A stretch of 53,451 nucleotides of DNA from Armatimonadota bacterium. Its GTDB lineage: Bacteria; Bacteroidota; Ignavibacteria; OLB7. Of the stretch, positions 41,937-50,147 are shown piece by piece. Both the position numbers and the translations under genes were made by a program. Every line of letters begins with the position of its first letter. The first letter of the stretch is position 1. Where the stretch lies: contig JADZEY010000093.1 in NCBI GenBank assembly GCA_020850315.1, positions 1 through 53,451 of the forward strand. Direction: 5' to 3'. The notes under the pieces were generated by a model that saw nothing but the letters and a program-made list of their open reading frames with translations, was not told the DNA's origin and did not search any database.

Positions 41937-42736
41937 TGAATATGCACAATCCAACCATCAACAATTTTGCGGTTGTTCATCCCGATGCATCAATCGGCGA
42001 TGACGTTATTATTGAACCATTCGTGGTTATCGAAGAAAACGTTGTCGTTGGGAATGGAACACATATTCAGGCTCATGCTCATATTAAATCTGGAACCAGA
42101 ATTGGTGAGCAGTGCAAAATTTTCACGGGCGCAGCTATCGGCGCAACGCCGCAAGACTTAAAATTCTCCGGCGAAAATTCCGTGGCTATTATTGGCGATA
42201 GAACGGTGATACGTGAATACGTCACTGTTCACCGCGGCACTTCCGCAACTGGCCAAACGGTGATTGGAAGCGATTGTTTAATTATGGCTTACTGCCACGT
42301 TGCACACGATTGCGTTGTGGGAAATAACGTCATTCTTGCCAACGCTGTCCAGCTTGGCGGCCATGCAGAGGTTGGTGATTGGGCGATTGTTGGTGGGCTA
42401 ACTGGTGTTCATCAGTTTGAGAAAATTGGCAAGCACGCGATGATTGGAGCCGGATTCCGCGTGATGAAAGATGTTCCGCCGTTTGTTCGCGCTGGCCATC
42501 ATCCACTATCATTTTCTGGAATTAATACCATCGGCTTGCGGCGGCGCGGATTTACTGAAGAATCCATTGAGGTTATCACCGAAACGTATCGGATACTCTA
42601 TCACTCTGGTTTGAATATCACCGATGCGATTGCACAGCTTGAAGGTGATCCCAATATATGCCCAGAAATTCAGGATATCGTCACTTTTATTAAACGAAGC
42701 ACACGTGGCATTATTCCCGCACGGCGCGGAGAATAA
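41936..42736 (+). CDS. lpxA: UDP-N-acetylglucosamine acyltransferase
   Basis: First step of lipid A synthesis. The 266-residue protein is a left-handed beta-helix with repeats such as IGDDVIIEPFVVIEENVVVG. Catalytic His lies in AYCHVAHDCVVGN. GATPQDLKF and GINTIGLRRRGF are family signatures. ATG 41936 shares one base with the upstream TGA (TGATG), so translation is coupled; ATG 41942 is the alternative. It ends the envelope operon and converges on the HD-domain gene with a gap of 5 nt. Confidence 0.95.
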   Translation: MNMHNPTINNFAVVHPDASIGDDVIIEPFVVIEENVVVGNGTHIQAHAHIKSGTRIGEQCKIFTGAAIGATPQDLKFSGENSVAIIGDRTVIREYVTVHRGTSATGQTVIGSDCLIMAYCHVAHDCVVGNNVILANAVQLGGHAEVGDWAIVGGLTGVHQFEKIGKHAMIGAGFRVMKDVPPFVRAGHHPLSFSGINTIGLRRRGFTEESIEVITETYRILYHSGLNITDAIAQLEGDPNICPEIQDIVTFIKRSTRGIIPARRGE

Positions 42737-42741
42737 TTATC

Positions 42742-43368
42742 TCACCCTAAATAGCGATTCATTTCAGCAACGATCTTCTCTGCCAATTTATGCAGATCAG
42801 GATTTGTTGACTTTGAGGCCATCGGCAGATAATGCTCGTGCGTTTCTTGGATGTAGCTGAACGGATTGCGTTTTAGGTTGAATTGGATGCAACGGGTGTT
42901 ATCCAAACGGTCGGCCAATTTGATAATTTTACACGCCACCGGACCGTCCTGAATCCGTTGCTGATACTCTTCATTGATCGCTGCTTTTTCTGCTTCGTCG
43001 CGCACCCGCACCTGCTTCGTTAAAATCTCCACCCAAGAACTAACATCACTTCCAAAATTGTACTCCAATATCTCGTGATTTAGAATATCCGAATCTTCAA
43101 GGGAGTCATGCAAAATGGCTGCAATGATAAGGCTCGGATGCGTAAGCTCTAGTTCATGGGTGATGATTTTTACCACCCGAGTGCAATGCCAGAAGTAGGG
43201 CGTTCCATCGTTGCGCTTTTGGTATATGTGGACGTTTTCGGCCACTTCGTATGCGGAACTGACCCGCAACCAATCGGACGGAGCAATATGCGGAGTTAGC
43301 TTTGCCGCCAACTCTTGCAGCGGCAACCACGTTTGATTGTAGCTGGTGTCGAATTTTGGCTGAATCAT
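42742..43368 (-). CDS. HD-domain protein, SpoT-hydrolase/small alarmone hydrolase-like
   Basis: A 208-residue protein matching only the hydrolase half of RelA/SpoT enzymes. Likely metal ligands are H61 (YFWHCTRV), H87-D88 (AILHDSLEDS) and D153 (IIKLADRLDN). The sequence KLADRLDNTR corresponds to KLADRLHNM of SpoT. No synthetase, TGS or ACT domain is present, so hydrolysis of (p)ppGpp or a related nucleotide is the best guess. Its start overlaps the acyl-CoA ligase stop by 4 nt (ATGA), a sign of a tight functional or regulatory pairing. Confidence 0.75.
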   Translation of the reverse strand: MIQPKFDTSYNQTWLPLQELAAKLTPHIAPSDWLRVSSAYEVAENVHIYQKRNDGTPYFWHCTRVVKIITHELELTHPSLIIAAILHDSLEDSDILNHEILEYNFGSDVSSWVEILTKQVRVRDEAEKAAINEEYQQRIQDGPVACKIIKLADRLDNTRCIQFNLKRNPFSYIQETHEHYLPMASKSTNPDLHKLAEKIVAEMNRYLG

Positions 43369-45044
43369 CCGTTCGCTGCCAATTTACGTTCGTTGAACTG
43401 GTGATCTTTGTAGTCACCGAACAGGTGCTTCACCTTATTCCGTTGATATTTCCCGGTTGATGTCACAGGAATGTGTTCCCCAAAAACCACCACTTTAGGA
43501 GTTTTAAATGCTGGCAGCCGTTGCCGACAATATTCAAGCAATTCCGCCTCCGTCAGCGTTTCATCGCTTGGCCGAACGTACGCGCCAACTTCTTCGCCGT
43601 ACATGTTATTTTCAAAACCAACGGCAATCCCCGCCGCTACTTTTGGGTGTGAGTTTATCACTTCATCAATTTCCAATGGAGAGATGTTCACACCACCACG
43701 AATAATCAATTCTTTCAGCCTTCCGGTGATGAAAAAATAGGGACGTTGGTTGCTATCCATTACCATAAATCCCTCATCCCCGCTGCGGAACCACCCGAAG
43801 GTAAATGCCTTCTGGTTCGCTTCCTCATTCTGGAAATACCCCAACATCACATTGTGTCCCCTGATGACAATTTCACCACGCTCACCAGGCTCAACCGCCT
43901 CACCCTGTTCATTATGAATCGCCATTTCATTTTGGGGAATCGGAATACCGATGCTTGGATAGCCATACTGCTGCATCCACTGCTGATGTTCTTCGGGCCG
44001 CAATGAAATCGGGAGAAAACAGGAATAGCACGTTGTTTCCGACAGCCCATATCCATGAATAACCGGAAAGCCAAAATGAGATTCGAATCGTTCGGCAAGC
44101 TGGCACGTTAATGGCCCAGCACCGCAGATGATATGCCGAAAATATCGAAGGTCATACTCAGCAAGATTAATCTCTGTCTCCAGCAAAAACGCCAGCAAGG
44201 TGGGGACAACCGAAACAATAGCAACCTTTTCTTGGGCAATAATTGGGAAGAAGTGCTGTGATTGAAATTTCCGGCAAAGCACCACCGAAGCCCCAGCATA
44301 CATTGGCGTTACCAGTGTCACAATGGTTCCGTTCACGTGATGAATCGGAAGCACGCACATCATCACCGTTTCGGAAGTAATGCTATGCCACTTGGAGATT
44401 CCTTCAGCATCGGCAAAAAGATTTCCCTGGCACAGCAGCACACCTTTGGGGGCACCGGTTGTGCCGCTGGTGTAAACAATTAAACAGGGGGATTCAAGAC
44501 AGTTCTCGGCAAATGGAGTGCTGGAAAATTCCGAGCGTAGCATTCCCCGAAATTGATCTTGATCCCCACCGCACAGCACAACTTCCGTGGTTCGTTCTTC
44601 ATTCTGAAGAATTATTGCAAGGCGTTCGGTGTACTCATCCCGCACAAAAATCAATCGGGTTTGGGAATTGCCCAAAATGAACGCAATCCGTGCATCATCC
44701 TCCCCCGGATTGATTGGAACCACCACCGCGCCAATCCACCATGCCGCAAAATACTGGATAACCGTTTCGGGGTGGTTGTACCCAAACGTGGCAACCGCAT
44801 CACCCCTGCGGATTCCTTTGCTGGAAAGTGCGGCGGCAACGCTGGCAACAGCATCCCGAAACTGGGCAAAGGTGTAGCGTTGCCGAATGTTGCCATCTTC
44901 AGCAAACGAGAGATAAATCTGCTCTGGTTGGTTGCTTGCCTGTTGCGCCAGCATTTGGCCAACAGAGGTGAAGCGAACATCTGCCGCCGACAAGGGATCA
45001 CCTTGCAGTTGGCGTGCTTGTTGGATCAGTGTATTGATTTCCAT
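43365..45044 (-). CDS. AMP-forming acyl-CoA synthetase/ligase
   Basis: A 559-residue member of the ANL superfamily that activates a carboxylic acid as acyl-AMP and passes it to CoA. Signature: IVYTSGTTGAPKGVLLC (P-loop), YGLSETTCY, the Asp of WFRSGDEGF, and ITGRLKELIIRGGVNISPLE; the C-terminal lysine is in TSTGKYQRNK. The substrate acid cannot be read from the sequence. The open frame extends to 45215, but that would overlap meaB on the other strand. ATG 45044 (MEINTLIQQ) is taken as start, and ATG 45080 is possible. It is translated together with the HD-domain gene. Confidence 0.85.
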   Translation of the reverse strand: MEINTLIQQARQLQGDPLSAADVRFTSVGQMLAQQASNQPEQIYLSFAEDGNIRQRYTFAQFRDAVASVAAALSSKGIRRGDAVATFGYNHPETVIQYFAAWWIGAVVVPINPGEDDARIAFILGNSQTRLIFVRDEYTERLAIILQNEERTTEVVLCGGDQDQFRGMLRSEFSSTPFAENCLESPCLIVYTSGTTGAPKGVLLCQGNLFADAEGISKWHSITSETVMMCVLPIHHVNGTIVTLVTPMYAGASVVLCRKFQSQHFFPIIAQEKVAIVSVVPTLLAFLLETEINLAEYDLRYFRHIICGAGPLTCQLAERFESHFGFPVIHGYGLSETTCYSCFLPISLRPEEHQQWMQQYGYPSIGIPIPQNEMAIHNEQGEAVEPGERGEIVIRGHNVMLGYFQNEEANQKAFTFGWFRSGDEGFMVMDSNQRPYFFITGRLKELIIRGGVNISPLEIDEVINSHPKVAAGIAVGFENNMYGEEVGAYVRPSDETLTEAELLEYCRQRLPAFKTPKVVVFGEHIPVTSTGKYQRNKVKHLFGDYKDHQFNERKLAANG

Positions 45045-45056
45045 CTGTTCAGTATC

Positions 45057-45087
45057 GTTGCGCAGTTGCCGCTTCTTCATAACTTTG
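45057..45087 (+). promoter_or_regulatory. Promoter candidate for meaB (possibly leaderless)
   Basis: GTTG (45057-45060), 19 nt, then TAACTTTG (45080-45087), an exact TAnnTTTG match in the 49-nt divergent gap. The expected start of transcription (45092-45094) coincides with the meaB ATG, so the mRNA would have almost no leader. Confidence 0.45.
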
Positions 45088-45093
45088 GCGGCC

Positions 45094-46059
45094 ATGACTG
45101 AAACCAATATACAAGAAAAGGCGCAGGCCATTCTTGCCGGAAATAAACGGCAGATCACCCGTGCGTTGTCCATTGTTGAGAACGAAGGGGAGGGATGGGT
45201 GGAGCTGCTTTCCACGCTCTATCCACAGTCGGGAACCAGCTACCGGATTGGCATTACTGGCCCGCCGGGGGCAGGCAAATCCACGATCACCCAGCAGATG
45301 ATCCGCCACTACCGCGCTGCCGGAAAACGGGTGGCAGTGATTGCCATTGATCCAACCTCACCATTTACCGGCGGGGCAATTCTTGGCGACCGCATTCGGA
45401 TGCAGTCGGAGACGCTCGATCCCGGTGTTTTTATCCGCTCCATGGCTTCACGCGGTAGCTTGGGGGGGCTTAGCGCGAAGGCGCAAGAGCTTGCCGACCT
45501 GCTGGCCGCAAGCGGCTACGACATCATTATCTTTGAAACCGTTGGCGTTGGGCAGTCGGAGCTTGACATTGCCAAGGCGGCCGATACCACAATCGTGGTG
45601 TTGGTTCCAGAATCTGGGGACTCCATCCAAGCTATGAAATCAGGGTTGATGGAGATTGCCGACATTTTCCTGATGAACAAATCCGACCGTGACGGTGCCG
45701 ACCAAGCCGTGGCGGCATTGAAAACGATACTCACGTTCAAGATCACTCACGATGCCGCGCAGTGGAATCCGCCAGTGATTAAAACTGTTGGGATGTCGGG
45801 GGAAGGAATTGCAAAAATAGGGGAGGCGATTCGGGAGCATCGTGAGCATTCCGAGCAGCATGGAATGTTCTTGGCACGGCGGAAAAAGCGGGAAGAAGAG
45901 CGGATTATTGAGGAAGTGGAGCACCGGCTGCGCCAGCGATTCTGGACAACGGAGCGGAAGGATGATCTTCGCGCCCAAATTGAGCTTGTCACAGCATACT
46001 CCCAGTCGCCAACTGGCGCAGCAATGGCCATTATCGAAGGGGTTAGCATCACGGAATAG
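45094..46059 (+). CDS. meaB: Methylmalonyl-CoA mutase-associated GTPase MeaB (ArgK)
   Basis: A G3E GTPase that protects and reloads the B12 cofactor of methylmalonyl-CoA mutase. The 321-residue protein has P-loop GITGPPGAGKSTITQQM, then the switch motifs VIAIDPTSPF, GDRIRM and FETVGVGQSELDI, all diagnostic for MeaB/ArgK, and base-specificity segment NKSDRDGA. ATG 45094 is chosen because the longer frame would overlap the acyl-CoA ligase. Mutase genes are not in the window. It overlaps the possible start of the VOC gene. Confidence 0.93.
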   Translation: MTETNIQEKAQAILAGNKRQITRALSIVENEGEGWVELLSTLYPQSGTSYRIGITGPPGAGKSTITQQMIRHYRAAGKRVAVIAIDPTSPFTGGAILGDRIRMQSETLDPGVFIRSMASRGSLGGLSAKAQELADLLAASGYDIIIFETVGVGQSELDIAKAADTTIVVLVPESGDSIQAMKSGLMEIADIFLMNKSDRDGADQAVAALKTILTFKITHDAAQWNPPVIKTVGMSGEGIAKIGEAIREHREHSEQHGMFLARRKKREEERIIEEVEHRLRQRFWTTERKDDLRAQIELVTAYSQSPTGAAMAIIEGVSITE

Positions 46060-46145
46060 TGCCGAACTCGCAGAAGCGGCTCGAGAGGGAAAGGGGGGGG
46101 AACACCATACCGAATACACACACTCAAAGTCTCACTTCCTACGCC

Positions 46146-46733
46146 ATGGAAATTGCCAACCAGCATATCGAGAAAGTAATCCAGCAGTACATCCGCCAGC
46201 TTGTTGAATCCAACAAAGCAGCGCAAACTGTCCATACATTATTGAGCCAGGTTGGGGTTGGCCTGCGTCCTTCGCTCGACCATCTCTCCATCCGCACGCT
46301 GGATGTGCAGGAGCGGGCATTGGAGTTCGAGGCACTGGGCTTTCGGTTCGATGCGAACTTGGGGGTGATTGAGCGGGATTCGTGGTGGGGAAAAGTCTAT
46401 CGAAAGCCAGGGTTCCCGCCAATCTACATTGACCAAGCCTTTGCTGGTGCGCGTGGCGAAGGCTCGCCAATCCCCGGTTGGGTGAAACAGTTCACCGATG
46501 CAGGGCTGCATCACATGGCGGTTGCAGTGGAAGACATTGAGGTGGCGGCGGAGCGGTTCGCATCGCACGGTATTTCTTTTGAGGATTCGATCTTGGGGAT
46601 GCCTGGTGATCCTTTCCGGCAACTCTATTCCATCCCCGAAATGATCGCTGGAACTCCACACACGGTGATTGAACTTGTGGAGCGGAGATGGGGATACACA
46701 GGATTTATTTCCCCCCTTGCCGGGACGTTATAA
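46146..46733 (+). CDS. Vicinal oxygen chelate (glyoxalase-fold) protein
   Basis: A 195-residue protein with likely metal ligands in LDHLSIRT (His), LHHMAVAVEDIE (His) and TVIELVERR (Glu). This is the VOC dioxygenase/epimerase layout. The N-terminal helices (EKVIQQYIRQLVESN, then AAQTVHTLL) preceding SLDHLSIRT resemble DUF1338-type 2-oxoacid dioxygenases, but the match is partial and the function is left open. ATG 46146 gives a clean start. An earlier GTG at 46059 overlaps the meaB stop and would add 29 residues encoded across a run of eight G (46093-46100). Probably co-transcribed with meaB. Confidence 0.7.
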   Translation: MEIANQHIEKVIQQYIRQLVESNKAAQTVHTLLSQVGVGLRPSLDHLSIRTLDVQERALEFEALGFRFDANLGVIERDSWWGKVYRKPGFPPIYIDQAFAGARGEGSPIPGWVKQFTDAGLHHMAVAVEDIEVAAERFASHGISFEDSILGMPGDPFRQLYSIPEMIAGTPHTVIELVERRWGYTGFISPLAGTL

Positions 46734-46760
46734 GCTCCATTTCCCAATCATCGCTGCCGT

Positions 46761-48233
46761 ATGACCGTTAGCCGTGATCCTGATGCAATTCATCCATTTT
46801 TGCGGGATGCTTCCAACCTTGCTGGTGGAGCGGCGGAAGCAGTGTGGTTGCCACAGACTGAGCAAGAGGTCATTCAAGTAATCGAAACAGCACGGCAGCA
46901 GGGGAAACAGCTGACGATTTCTGGCGGAAAAACCGGGCTTGTCGGGGGGGCGGTTCCAACCGAGGGGGAAGGTGGATGGATACTTTCCACCGAACGTATC
47001 CGCCCTGCGCTACTGGTAGATGAAGCAAGCACTACCATCACAGCTGGAGCCGGTTGGCGATTGTTCGAGCTGCGCGAAGCCGCTGCCAGTCACCAGTTAT
47101 TCCTACCACCTGACCCAACCGAACCAACCTGTACCGTTGGCGGAATGGTGGCCACAAACGCTTCCGGCGCGCACACGTTTCGGTATGGCGCAACCCGCCA
47201 ATGGGTTCAGCAACTTTGCGTGGTGCTTGCTTCCGGCCAGCGGCTGCGGCTGAACAGGGGAGAGGTGATTGCCAACGGCACAACCGCCCAACTACGCACG
47301 CTGGAAGGATCCACCATCAAACTCACCTTTTCCGAACTTCCTATCCCGTCAATCAAAAATGCAAGCGGCTATTTTCTGAAATCTGGGATGGATCTTGTTG
47401 ATCTGTTCATCGGCATGGAGGGGACGTTGGGGGTGGTGACCGAAGTCACATTCCGGCTGATTCCAACCCCGAACGCTTTGCTTGGCGGAGTGATTTTTTT
47501 TCGGTCGTTGGAGCAGTTGCTTCGGTGTGCTTCCGATATTCGCTCCCGCTCGCGTAATCCCAACGACTGGCTGAACGCCAACATCCTTGAGTTTGCCGAT
47601 TGGAACGCTTTGCAGTTGGTTCGGGAAAAATTTCCAGCAATTCCGGGCGATGCGTTCGGCGGGGCAATCTGGATTGAGCAAGATTTGGGGAGCAACGCCG
47701 ATGCGCAGATATTGGAAGAATGGATGGAGTTATTCCAGCGGCATGAAGCGATGATAGAGGAAAGTTGGTTTGGGGAACGGGAGCAAGAATTGGTGCGGAT
47801 GCGGGGGCTACGCCATGCAATTCCATCATCGGTGTATGAATTCCTGACCGCCCACGGCCAAACAAAAATTGGAACTGATATGGCTGTTCCCGAAGACAAT
47901 TTCGAGGAACTGTACAACTACTACCGCCAGCAATTTGCAGATAGCGAGTTGGCAACCGTCACCTACGGCCATGTAGGGGATTGCCACCTTCATGCAAATA
48001 TGTTGCTTGGCGGAAACCACCAACTGGCGCACGCCAAATTGGTGTATGACAGGCTGGTGGCAAAAGCAATCACCTTGGGGGGAACGGTTTCGGCTGAACA
48101 CGGAATTGGCAAACTGAAACGTGGGTATCTGCGGCAGATGCTTGGCACTCAAGCAATTGAATCAATGCGGCAAGTGAAACAAGCACTGGATCCAGATGGA
48201 CTGTTTGGGGCTGGAACGTTGTTTGAAGAATAG
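46761..48233 (+). CDS. FAD-linked oxidase, glycolate oxidase GlcD / D-lactate dehydrogenase type
   Basis: Oxidises a 2-hydroxy acid, most likely glycolate or D-lactate. The 490-residue protein has the PCMH-type FAD-binding domain (ISGGKTGLVGGAVP, PPDPTEPTCTVGGMVATNAS, then SGAHTFRYG) and the C-terminal cap with metal/substrate motifs YGHVGDCHLHANML and VSAEHGIGKLKR. It lacks a fused iron-sulfur domain, and no GlcE/GlcF partner is adjacent, so it may be a single-subunit dehydrogenase. Substrate is inferred from the family. It lies 27 nt after the VOC gene. Confidence 0.87.
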   Translation: MTVSRDPDAIHPFLRDASNLAGGAAEAVWLPQTEQEVIQVIETARQQGKQLTISGGKTGLVGGAVPTEGEGGWILSTERIRPALLVDEASTTITAGAGWRLFELREAAASHQLFLPPDPTEPTCTVGGMVATNASGAHTFRYGATRQWVQQLCVVLASGQRLRLNRGEVIANGTTAQLRTLEGSTIKLTFSELPIPSIKNASGYFLKSGMDLVDLFIGMEGTLGVVTEVTFRLIPTPNALLGGVIFFRSLEQLLRCASDIRSRSRNPNDWLNANILEFADWNALQLVREKFPAIPGDAFGGAIWIEQDLGSNADAQILEEWMELFQRHEAMIEESWFGEREQELVRMRGLRHAIPSSVYEFLTAHGQTKIGTDMAVPEDNFEELYNYYRQQFADSELATVTYGHVGDCHLHANMLLGGNHQLAHAKLVYDRLVAKAITLGGTVSAEHGIGKLKRGYLRQMLGTQAIESMRQVKQALDPDGLFGAGTLFEE

Positions 48234-48296
48234 CCAGCTGCTGTTACGAAATAGCCCTGTGAACATTAAGATTGTAGAACCTGAGTACGCACAACG

Positions 48297-48764
48297 ATGA
48301 ACAACGGCAAAATCTACCAGATCAACATCTCCAACGGCGGCGTGCCAAAACAGCCGATTGCTGAAGGCAACGTGGCCGAGCTTGGTATCCGTGGCGATGC
48401 CCACAATGATATGGTGCATCACGGCGGGCCAACTCGCGCAATTTGCTTGTACTCGCTGGAGCAGATCCAGGCGTTGCAGTCGGAAGGCCACCCGATACAG
48501 CCCGGGGACATTGGCGAGAACCTAACGACAATCGGAATTGACCTTTCGGGATTAGAGCCTGGTGACCGGTTGCAGGTTGGCAAGGATGTGATGATTGAGG
48601 TGACTGGTTTCGCAACGCCATGCAAGTACATCCAGTTTGCATTTGCTGAGGGGACAATCCAGCGGGTATCGCAGAAAACAAATCCGGGGTGGAGCCGGCT
48701 GTACGCCAGCGTTCTTCAGGAAGGAGTGATTCGGGTGGGCGATACCGTTACGGTGGTCACATAG
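48297..48764 (+). CDS. MOSC-domain protein
   Basis: A 155-residue stand-alone MOSC domain (the molybdenum-cofactor sulfurase C-terminal fold). Signature: GIRGDAHNDMVHHGGPTRA, LYSLEQIQAL, PGDIGENLTTIGIDLSGLEP, then GDRLQVG. The conserved cysteine thought to carry sulfur is in FATPCKYIQ. Such single-domain proteins (YiiM-like) may act in sulfur or hydroxylamine-type reductions; a role is not proven. It converges on the sigma factor gene. Confidence 0.88.
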   Translation: MNNGKIYQINISNGGVPKQPIAEGNVAELGIRGDAHNDMVHHGGPTRAICLYSLEQIQALQSEGHPIQPGDIGENLTTIGIDLSGLEPGDRLQVGKDVMIEVTGFATPCKYIQFAFAEGTIQRVSQKTNPGWSRLYASVLQEGVIRVGDTVTVVT

Positions 48765-48849
48765 GTGTGAGGTCAACAACAGGGAGCAGATCAGCAGATA
48801 GGGAAGAGTTAGTAGGAAGTTGAATAAGCATTAGGTGACATAATATCCA

Positions 48850-49455
48850 TTATAGTGCATAATCTTCTTCCATGAAGGATAGCTCTTTTCGCAGTGTCAT
48901 CATCCCTGTCCGGATTCTGGTTTTGATTGTGCCCAGCGGAATTGCCATCGTTTCGGCTAACTCCTGATGCGTGTATCCTTCCAGAAATGCCTTCTCAATC
49001 AAACTCCGTTGCTCAATCGGCAGCTTCTTCAATGCCTGAAACAGATATGCGCTGTGATCCTGCTGCAACACTGCTCCCCAAGTGCTATTCTCGCTGTGGC
49101 CAACTGCCGCGCCCGGTTCATCCTGGTCATCCAGCGAAAACGCCTCCTGCTTCTTCTGCTGATATCGTTTGGAGCGGATCAGGTCAATTGCCTTGTTCTG
49201 CGTCATCCGTAGCAACCACGTTTTGGGCGAGCCAAGTTCGGCGTTGTAGGTCGGGGCTTTCCTCCAAATCTGCATGAATACCTCTTGCAAGATGTCCTCG
49301 GCCTCCTGATCGTCTTTCACAATGCTCAGAGCCAGCGTGTACAGCTGCCGGTTGTAGCGGTCGTACAGCTCGGCAATCGCTTTCATGTTCTTCAGGACAA
49401 TCTGCTGAAGCAACTCAGCATCGCTGAAAGGTTTCCAGGTATTAGCACTGTTCAT
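48850..49455 (-). CDS. ECF-type sigma-70 family sigma factor
   Basis: A 201-residue sigma factor with regions 2 and 4 only. Region 2: ELYDRYNRQLYTLALSIV, then DDQEAEDILQEVFMQIWRK, and WLLRMTQNKAIDLIRSKR. Region 4: LPIEQRSLIEKAFLEGYTHQ, then ELAETMAIPLGTIKTRI and RTGMMTLRKEL. Members that recognise a host-specific promoter usually have an anti-sigma partner next door, and none is seen within the window on either side (downstream is MOSC on the opposite strand). ATG 49455 is chosen over the upstream in-frame start at 49563, which overlaps the SnoaL gene and adds an atypical leader. Confidence 0.88.
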   Translation of the reverse strand: MNSANTWKPFSDAELLQQIVLKNMKAIAELYDRYNRQLYTLALSIVKDDQEAEDILQEVFMQIWRKAPTYNAELGSPKTWLLRMTQNKAIDLIRSKRYQQKKQEAFSLDDQDEPGAAVGHSENSTWGAVLQQDHSAYLFQALKKLPIEQRSLIEKAFLEGYTHQELAETMAIPLGTIKTRIRTGMMTLRKELSFMEEDYAL

Positions 49456-49510
49456 AATCGGGAAAATTTGCTCGGTGAATTTGGTCGAAGTCCTTTCCGT
49501 GCTATTGTTG

Positions 49511-49924
49511 TCAGTCTTGCAAATCAGGCAGCAATCCAATCTCTCGAAGAAATCCTGCCACATCCCAAACCCTTGTTCCTTTCAAAATTTTGCCGTTTTT
49601 CAGCGTCAACAGCGATACACCGTGAACGTTGATCGTTTTGTTGGAAGCCGGAATCCGCATAAAACTGCCACGATGGATTCCGGTTGCCACCCAATGAATC
49701 ACCACACGGTCATCGCACACAACGCTATCTTCTACGGTGATGATAAGGTCGGGAAATGCACGGAAAAATCGCAGATAGGCTTTCCGTATTCCCTGCAATC
49801 CCAGCACTTTCTCGGCCAGCCCAACATCTCCTCCTTCGTAGTCGCAATCGTGAAGCTCCATGATCTGGTCTATGTTGTGGCTGTTCCAAGCATCTATAAT
49901 CTGTTGAACAATTCCTGCTGCCAT
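49511..49924 (-). CDS. SnoaL-like (ester cyclase/polyketide cyclase) protein
   Basis: A 137-residue protein of the cystatin-like alpha+beta fold. IVQQIIDAWNSHNIDQIMEL, then the loop HDCDYEG, LQGIRKAYLRFFRAFPDLII, VVCDDRVVIHWVATGIHRG and GKILKGTRVWD are typical of the SnoaL-like ester cyclase family. Substrates vary widely, so its chemistry is unknown. Upstream of the ECF sigma factor by 55 nt on the same strand, so the two may form a unit. Confidence 0.75.
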   Translation of the reverse strand: MAAGIVQQIIDAWNSHNIDQIMELHDCDYEGGDVGLAEKVLGLQGIRKAYLRFFRAFPDLIITVEDSVVCDDRVVIHWVATGIHRGSFMRIPASNKTINVHGVSLLTLKNGKILKGTRVWDVAGFLREIGLLPDLQD

Positions 49925-49940
49925 TGGCGTCGGCGATTTT

Positions 49941-49984
49941 GGTGAAAAAACAAAGCGGTTGCCAGAGTACTTTCTGACAACCGC
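49941..49984 (-). terminator. Intrinsic terminator downstream of the STAND gene
   Basis: GCGGTTG (49955-49961) and CAACCGC (49978-49984) form the outer stem, with CAGA/TCTG inside. On the minus strand it is followed by TTTGTTTTTTC. It lies 164 nt past the end of the STAND gene and ends close to the SnoaL start, separating the two transcripts. Confidence 0.65.
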
Positions 49985-50061
49985 AACTTACTTCAAGCAA
50001 TTACTCACTGTCCAGACCATTCATTGCTCATTTTCTGCTCATTTCTTGGAATTTCTCCGTT

Positions 50062-50077
50062 CGGTGGCTTGCTTCGA
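50062..50077. repeat. Short repeat shared with the element at 18757-18943
   Basis: CGGTGGCTTGCTTCGA here matches CGGTAGCTTGCTTCGA at 18798-18813 in 15 of 16 positions, both followed within a few bases by GCTC. It sits in the 223-nt non-coding gap between the SnoaL and STAND genes. It may be the remnant of a dispersed element. Confidence 0.35.
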
Positions 50078-50147
50078 CAAGCTCAACATAAGCAGATGGC
50101 TGGATTCGCTGAAAACCCGATGCTGTATTTCTCATTCGGCACTCACC

